Positions 29,190-31,270 of a stretch of DNA of 31,270 bases are shown in pieces. The notes below the pieces were generated by a model that made no database searches, was not told the origin of the DNA, and worked only from the letters and a program-made list of their open reading frames with translations. Within the stretch, counting starts at the first letter, position 1; each line of letters starts with the position of its first letter. This DNA comes from Muribaculum sp. (GTDB lineage Bacteria > Bacillota > Clostridia > Lachnospirales > Lachnospiraceae): NCBI GenBank assembly GCA_023663505.1, contig JAMPHH010000036.1, positions 1 to 31,270 of the forward strand. Reading direction: 5' to 3'. The translations under genes and the position numbers were made by a program.

Positions 29190-31270
29190 TTATTGAAACA
29201 ATTTCCTGCTGTTTATTACTCGCCTTATCTCCTGACACAGCTTGTCCATATCCACAGGCTTTGCGGTATGACCGTCCATTCCGGCGGCGAGACAGGCATC
29301 AACATCCTCGGCAAAGGCGTCTGCCGTCATAGCTATTATCGGAATATTCTTAACATAATTCCGAGATGCCTTACGTATTTCAATCGTCGCTTCCCTACCG
29401 TTCATGATGGGCATTTGAATGTCCATCAATATAAGGTCATATTTGCCGTCATCAGCGCTTTGCATCATTGATACGGCTTCCTGCCCGTTTTCCGCATGGT
29501 CGCAAGCGATTCCGTACATATCGAGCAGCTCGCTTATAACCTCCCAGTTGAGGTCGTTGTCCTCGGCTACCAACACGTTCAGCCCGCTGAGATCGCTGTT
29601 TTCAGCTTCATCTGCATCTCGTTTCTTCTCCTCGGCATTGACTGCGAGCCCTATCTTTTCGGATAAATATGATTTAAACAATGGCTTGCTGATAAATCCG
29701 TCAGCGCCGCTGTTTTTGGCGTCATCCTCTATATCAGCCCAGTCGTAGGCGCTTACGAGGATTATGGACGTCTCCGTACCGGCGATGCCGCGTATAGCCT
29801 GTACGATTTCCGCGCCGCTCATATCCGGCATTTTCCAATCGACTACCGCAACGTCATAATCGCTGTTCGTTTCATGCCGCTTTTTTACAAGCTCGAGCGC
29901 TTTCTCTCCGCTGCACGCCGTTTCCGCATTCGCCCCCATTTCCTCTACCATATCCTCCATTATGGCGAGAAATACCTCGTCGTCGTCCACAAACAGCATA
30001 TCTATCGGGGGGAGCGTATAGACCCGACTTGCGTCCTCCCCTATGGGAAGCTCAAGCTTTACCATGAACATGGTTCCCTTATTTGATTCGCTGTCGCAGT
30101 CTATCGTACCGTTCATAAGCGTGACCATTTGCTTGACTATCGCAAGTCCAAGCCCCGTACCCTGTACTTTATTAATACGGCTGTCGTCCGCACGGGTAAA
30201 TGTATCATACATATGCTCCATATATTCATGGCTCATGCCAATCCCGTTGTCCTTTACGATATAGGTAAGACGTACCGTTTGCTCGTCTATGCGTTCCTCA
30301 TAGAGATCGAGTATGATTTTGCCTCCGCCGGGCGTATATTTTACGGAGTTGCTCAAAATATTTATAAACACCTGACTTATACGCAGCTCGTCACCATACA
30401 GCATCTCATAATCTACATTATGGATATGTACATCGAACTCCTGCCCCTTGGATTTTATCATCGGACGTATAATATTAACGAGGTTGTCCATCGTTTTGCG
30501 GAGAGAGAAATTAATGGGGTTGAGCACAAACTTCCCGCTTTCAATCTTGGATATGTCAAGAACATCATTTATAAGCGTTAAAAGATGCTTGCTCGACAAT
30601 GTTATTTTATCAAGGCAGTCGTCCAGCTTTTCCTTATCGTCCGTATGCCTTTTAGCAATATCCGTCATTCCGACAATAGCGTTCATAGGGGTGCGTATAT
30701 CGTGGCTCATGCTTGAAAGGAAATTCGTCTTCGCCTTGTTTGCCGCATCAGCCATATCGAGGGCGTTCTTGAGCGAGATCTGCATCTTCTCCTGCTGTCT
30801 GGCATATGCGCGGGCTCTTTTTATGTAGAAAATGAATGTCAGCGCGATCAAAGCGGCAAAAACGACAAGCGCTGTTATGATATAATAAGCATACTGTTTT
30901 AAGAAATCTTTAAATGAAAACTGCGAGTCTTTATCAATACTTGCATATTGAAGCAATATGCCTGTTATTTCCTCTCTGTTGATTTGATTTATCAGCTTAT
31001 CGAGTATTACGGATAAAACAGCGTTGTCCTGAGATACCAACAGGCAAAGCTCCTCGGTTTTGTCAAGATAGCTCACCTTAAGCTCATTAGCCTTGTCATA
31101 ACCGCTCAGTTGGCGCTGGACTATGCTTGAATAGGCGATAAAAGCGCCAGCCTCGTCATTATACACAGCCTCGAATGTATCATGAAAATTATCATATTCC
31201 GTTACGGTTGCATTTGGATAATTGGTCGGAAGATAGTCCCTTAATCCGAGCGACATTTTGGGCATGGCTA
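29190..31270 (-). CDS. hybrid sensor kinase with two receivers, 5' end outside window
   Basis: About 691 visible residues; the frame stays open to the right edge, so the N-terminus is missing. In order: the last part of what looks like a type-3 solute-binding domain (about 1-115, TEYDNFHDTFEAVYNDEAGAF), a membrane helix (about 125-147), DHp with SHDIRTPMNAIVGM (His near 190), an ATPase domain (LSNSVKYTPGGGK, DNGIGM, GTGLGLAIVKQM), REC1 (DMLFVDDDEV, VVDWKMPDMSG) and REC2 (VLVAEDNDLNWEVI, LILMDIQMPIMNG). The layout is like BvgS/EvgS but no Hpt is visible. The phosphoryl target is unknown. It is separated from the response regulator by the inverted-repeat element. Confidence 0.92.
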   Translation of the reverse strand, partial: AMPKMSLGLRDYLPTNYPNATVTEYDNFHDTFEAVYNDEAGAFIAYSSIVQRQLSGYDKANELKVSYLDKTEELCLLVSQDNAVLSVILDKLINQINREEITGILLQYASIDKDSQFSFKDFLKQYAYYIITALVVFAALIALTFIFYIKRARAYARQQEKMQISLKNALDMADAANKAKTNFLSSMSHDIRTPMNAIVGMTDIAKRHTDDKEKLDDCLDKITLSSKHLLTLINDVLDISKIESGKFVLNPINFSLRKTMDNLVNIIRPMIKSKGQEFDVHIHNVDYEMLYGDELRISQVFINILSNSVKYTPGGGKIILDLYEERIDEQTVRLTYIVKDNGIGMSHEYMEHMYDTFTRADDSRINKVQGTGLGLAIVKQMVTLMNGTIDCDSESNKGTMFMVKLELPIGEDASRVYTLPPIDMLFVDDDEVFLAIMEDMVEEMGANAETACSGEKALELVKKRHETNSDYDVAVVDWKMPDMSGAEIVQAIRGIAGTETSIILVSAYDWADIEDDAKNSGADGFISKPLFKSYLSEKIGLAVNAEEKKRDADEAENSDLSGLNVLVAEDNDLNWEVISELLDMYGIACDHAENGQEAVSMMQSADDGKYDLILMDIQMPIMNGREATIEIRKASRNYVKNIPIIAMTADAFAEDVDACLAAGMDGHTAKPVDMDKLCQEIRRVINSRKLFQ

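Overview
The window looks like chromosomal DNA of a gut-type Firmicute, most likely a Lachnospiraceae-like Clostridia. The reasons are strong AGGAGG-type ribosome sites, SigA-like promoters, a fused FolB-FolK, a pyrB-pyrI pair with a zinc-binding regulatory chain, a TrpXYZ-type ABC transporter, a VanR/OmpR-type two-component pair, and moderately GC-rich genes separated by AT-rich, hairpin-rich gaps. This placement is inferred from gene content, not from a search. No rRNA, tRNA or CRISPR was seen.

Layout. Positions 1-3038 (minus) hold a small acidic protein, a HAD phosphatase, Maf, and the AzlC/AzlD branched-chain amino acid exporter. Positions 3111-9699 (minus) hold the polyphosphate pair ppk1 and ppx, a DUF815 AAA+ ATPase and pheA (chorismate mutase/prephenate dehydratase). 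Positions 9771-10452 are a decayed integrative element: two identical 20-bp att-like repeats flank an integrase C-terminal remnant and a 47-aa ORF. A membrane-anchored DUF5050-like protein follows on the plus strand. Positions 11716-17004 (minus) are a folate operon, folC-folE-HD protein-folP-folBK, ending in an ArsR/SmtB-type regulator. Between the HD gene and folP lies a type III toxin-antitoxin locus (ToxIN/AbiQ/CptIN-like): promoter, two 34/35-nt RNA repeats, terminator and a 5'-truncated, frameshifted toxin gene. Positions 17299-20485 hold a CmpB-like membrane protein, a PH-domain protein, a nitroreductase and pyrB-pyrI. Positions 20714-23560 (minus) encode a TrpXYZ-type ABC importer plus a 54-aa protein. 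Positions 23637-31270 (minus) are signalling genes: a multi-TM protein with degenerate GGDEF and intact-looking EAL, a sensor kinase with an OmpR-type regulator, and a hybrid kinase cut by the window end.

The gaps are unusual. At least three dispersed structured repeat families occur here: about 70-bp units at 11620 and 14968; a 56-57-bp hairpin at 3049 and 20553; and an 84-bp element at 18947 and 26044. There are also many short-loop palindromes, several of which contain the stop codon of the neighbouring gene.

The most interesting loci are the broken type III TA inside the folate operon, whose antitoxin RNA looks intact, and the minimal att-flanked relic sitting in the pheA/DUF5050 divergent promoter. 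A period-33 array of alternating palindromes that contains the end of pheA comes next.
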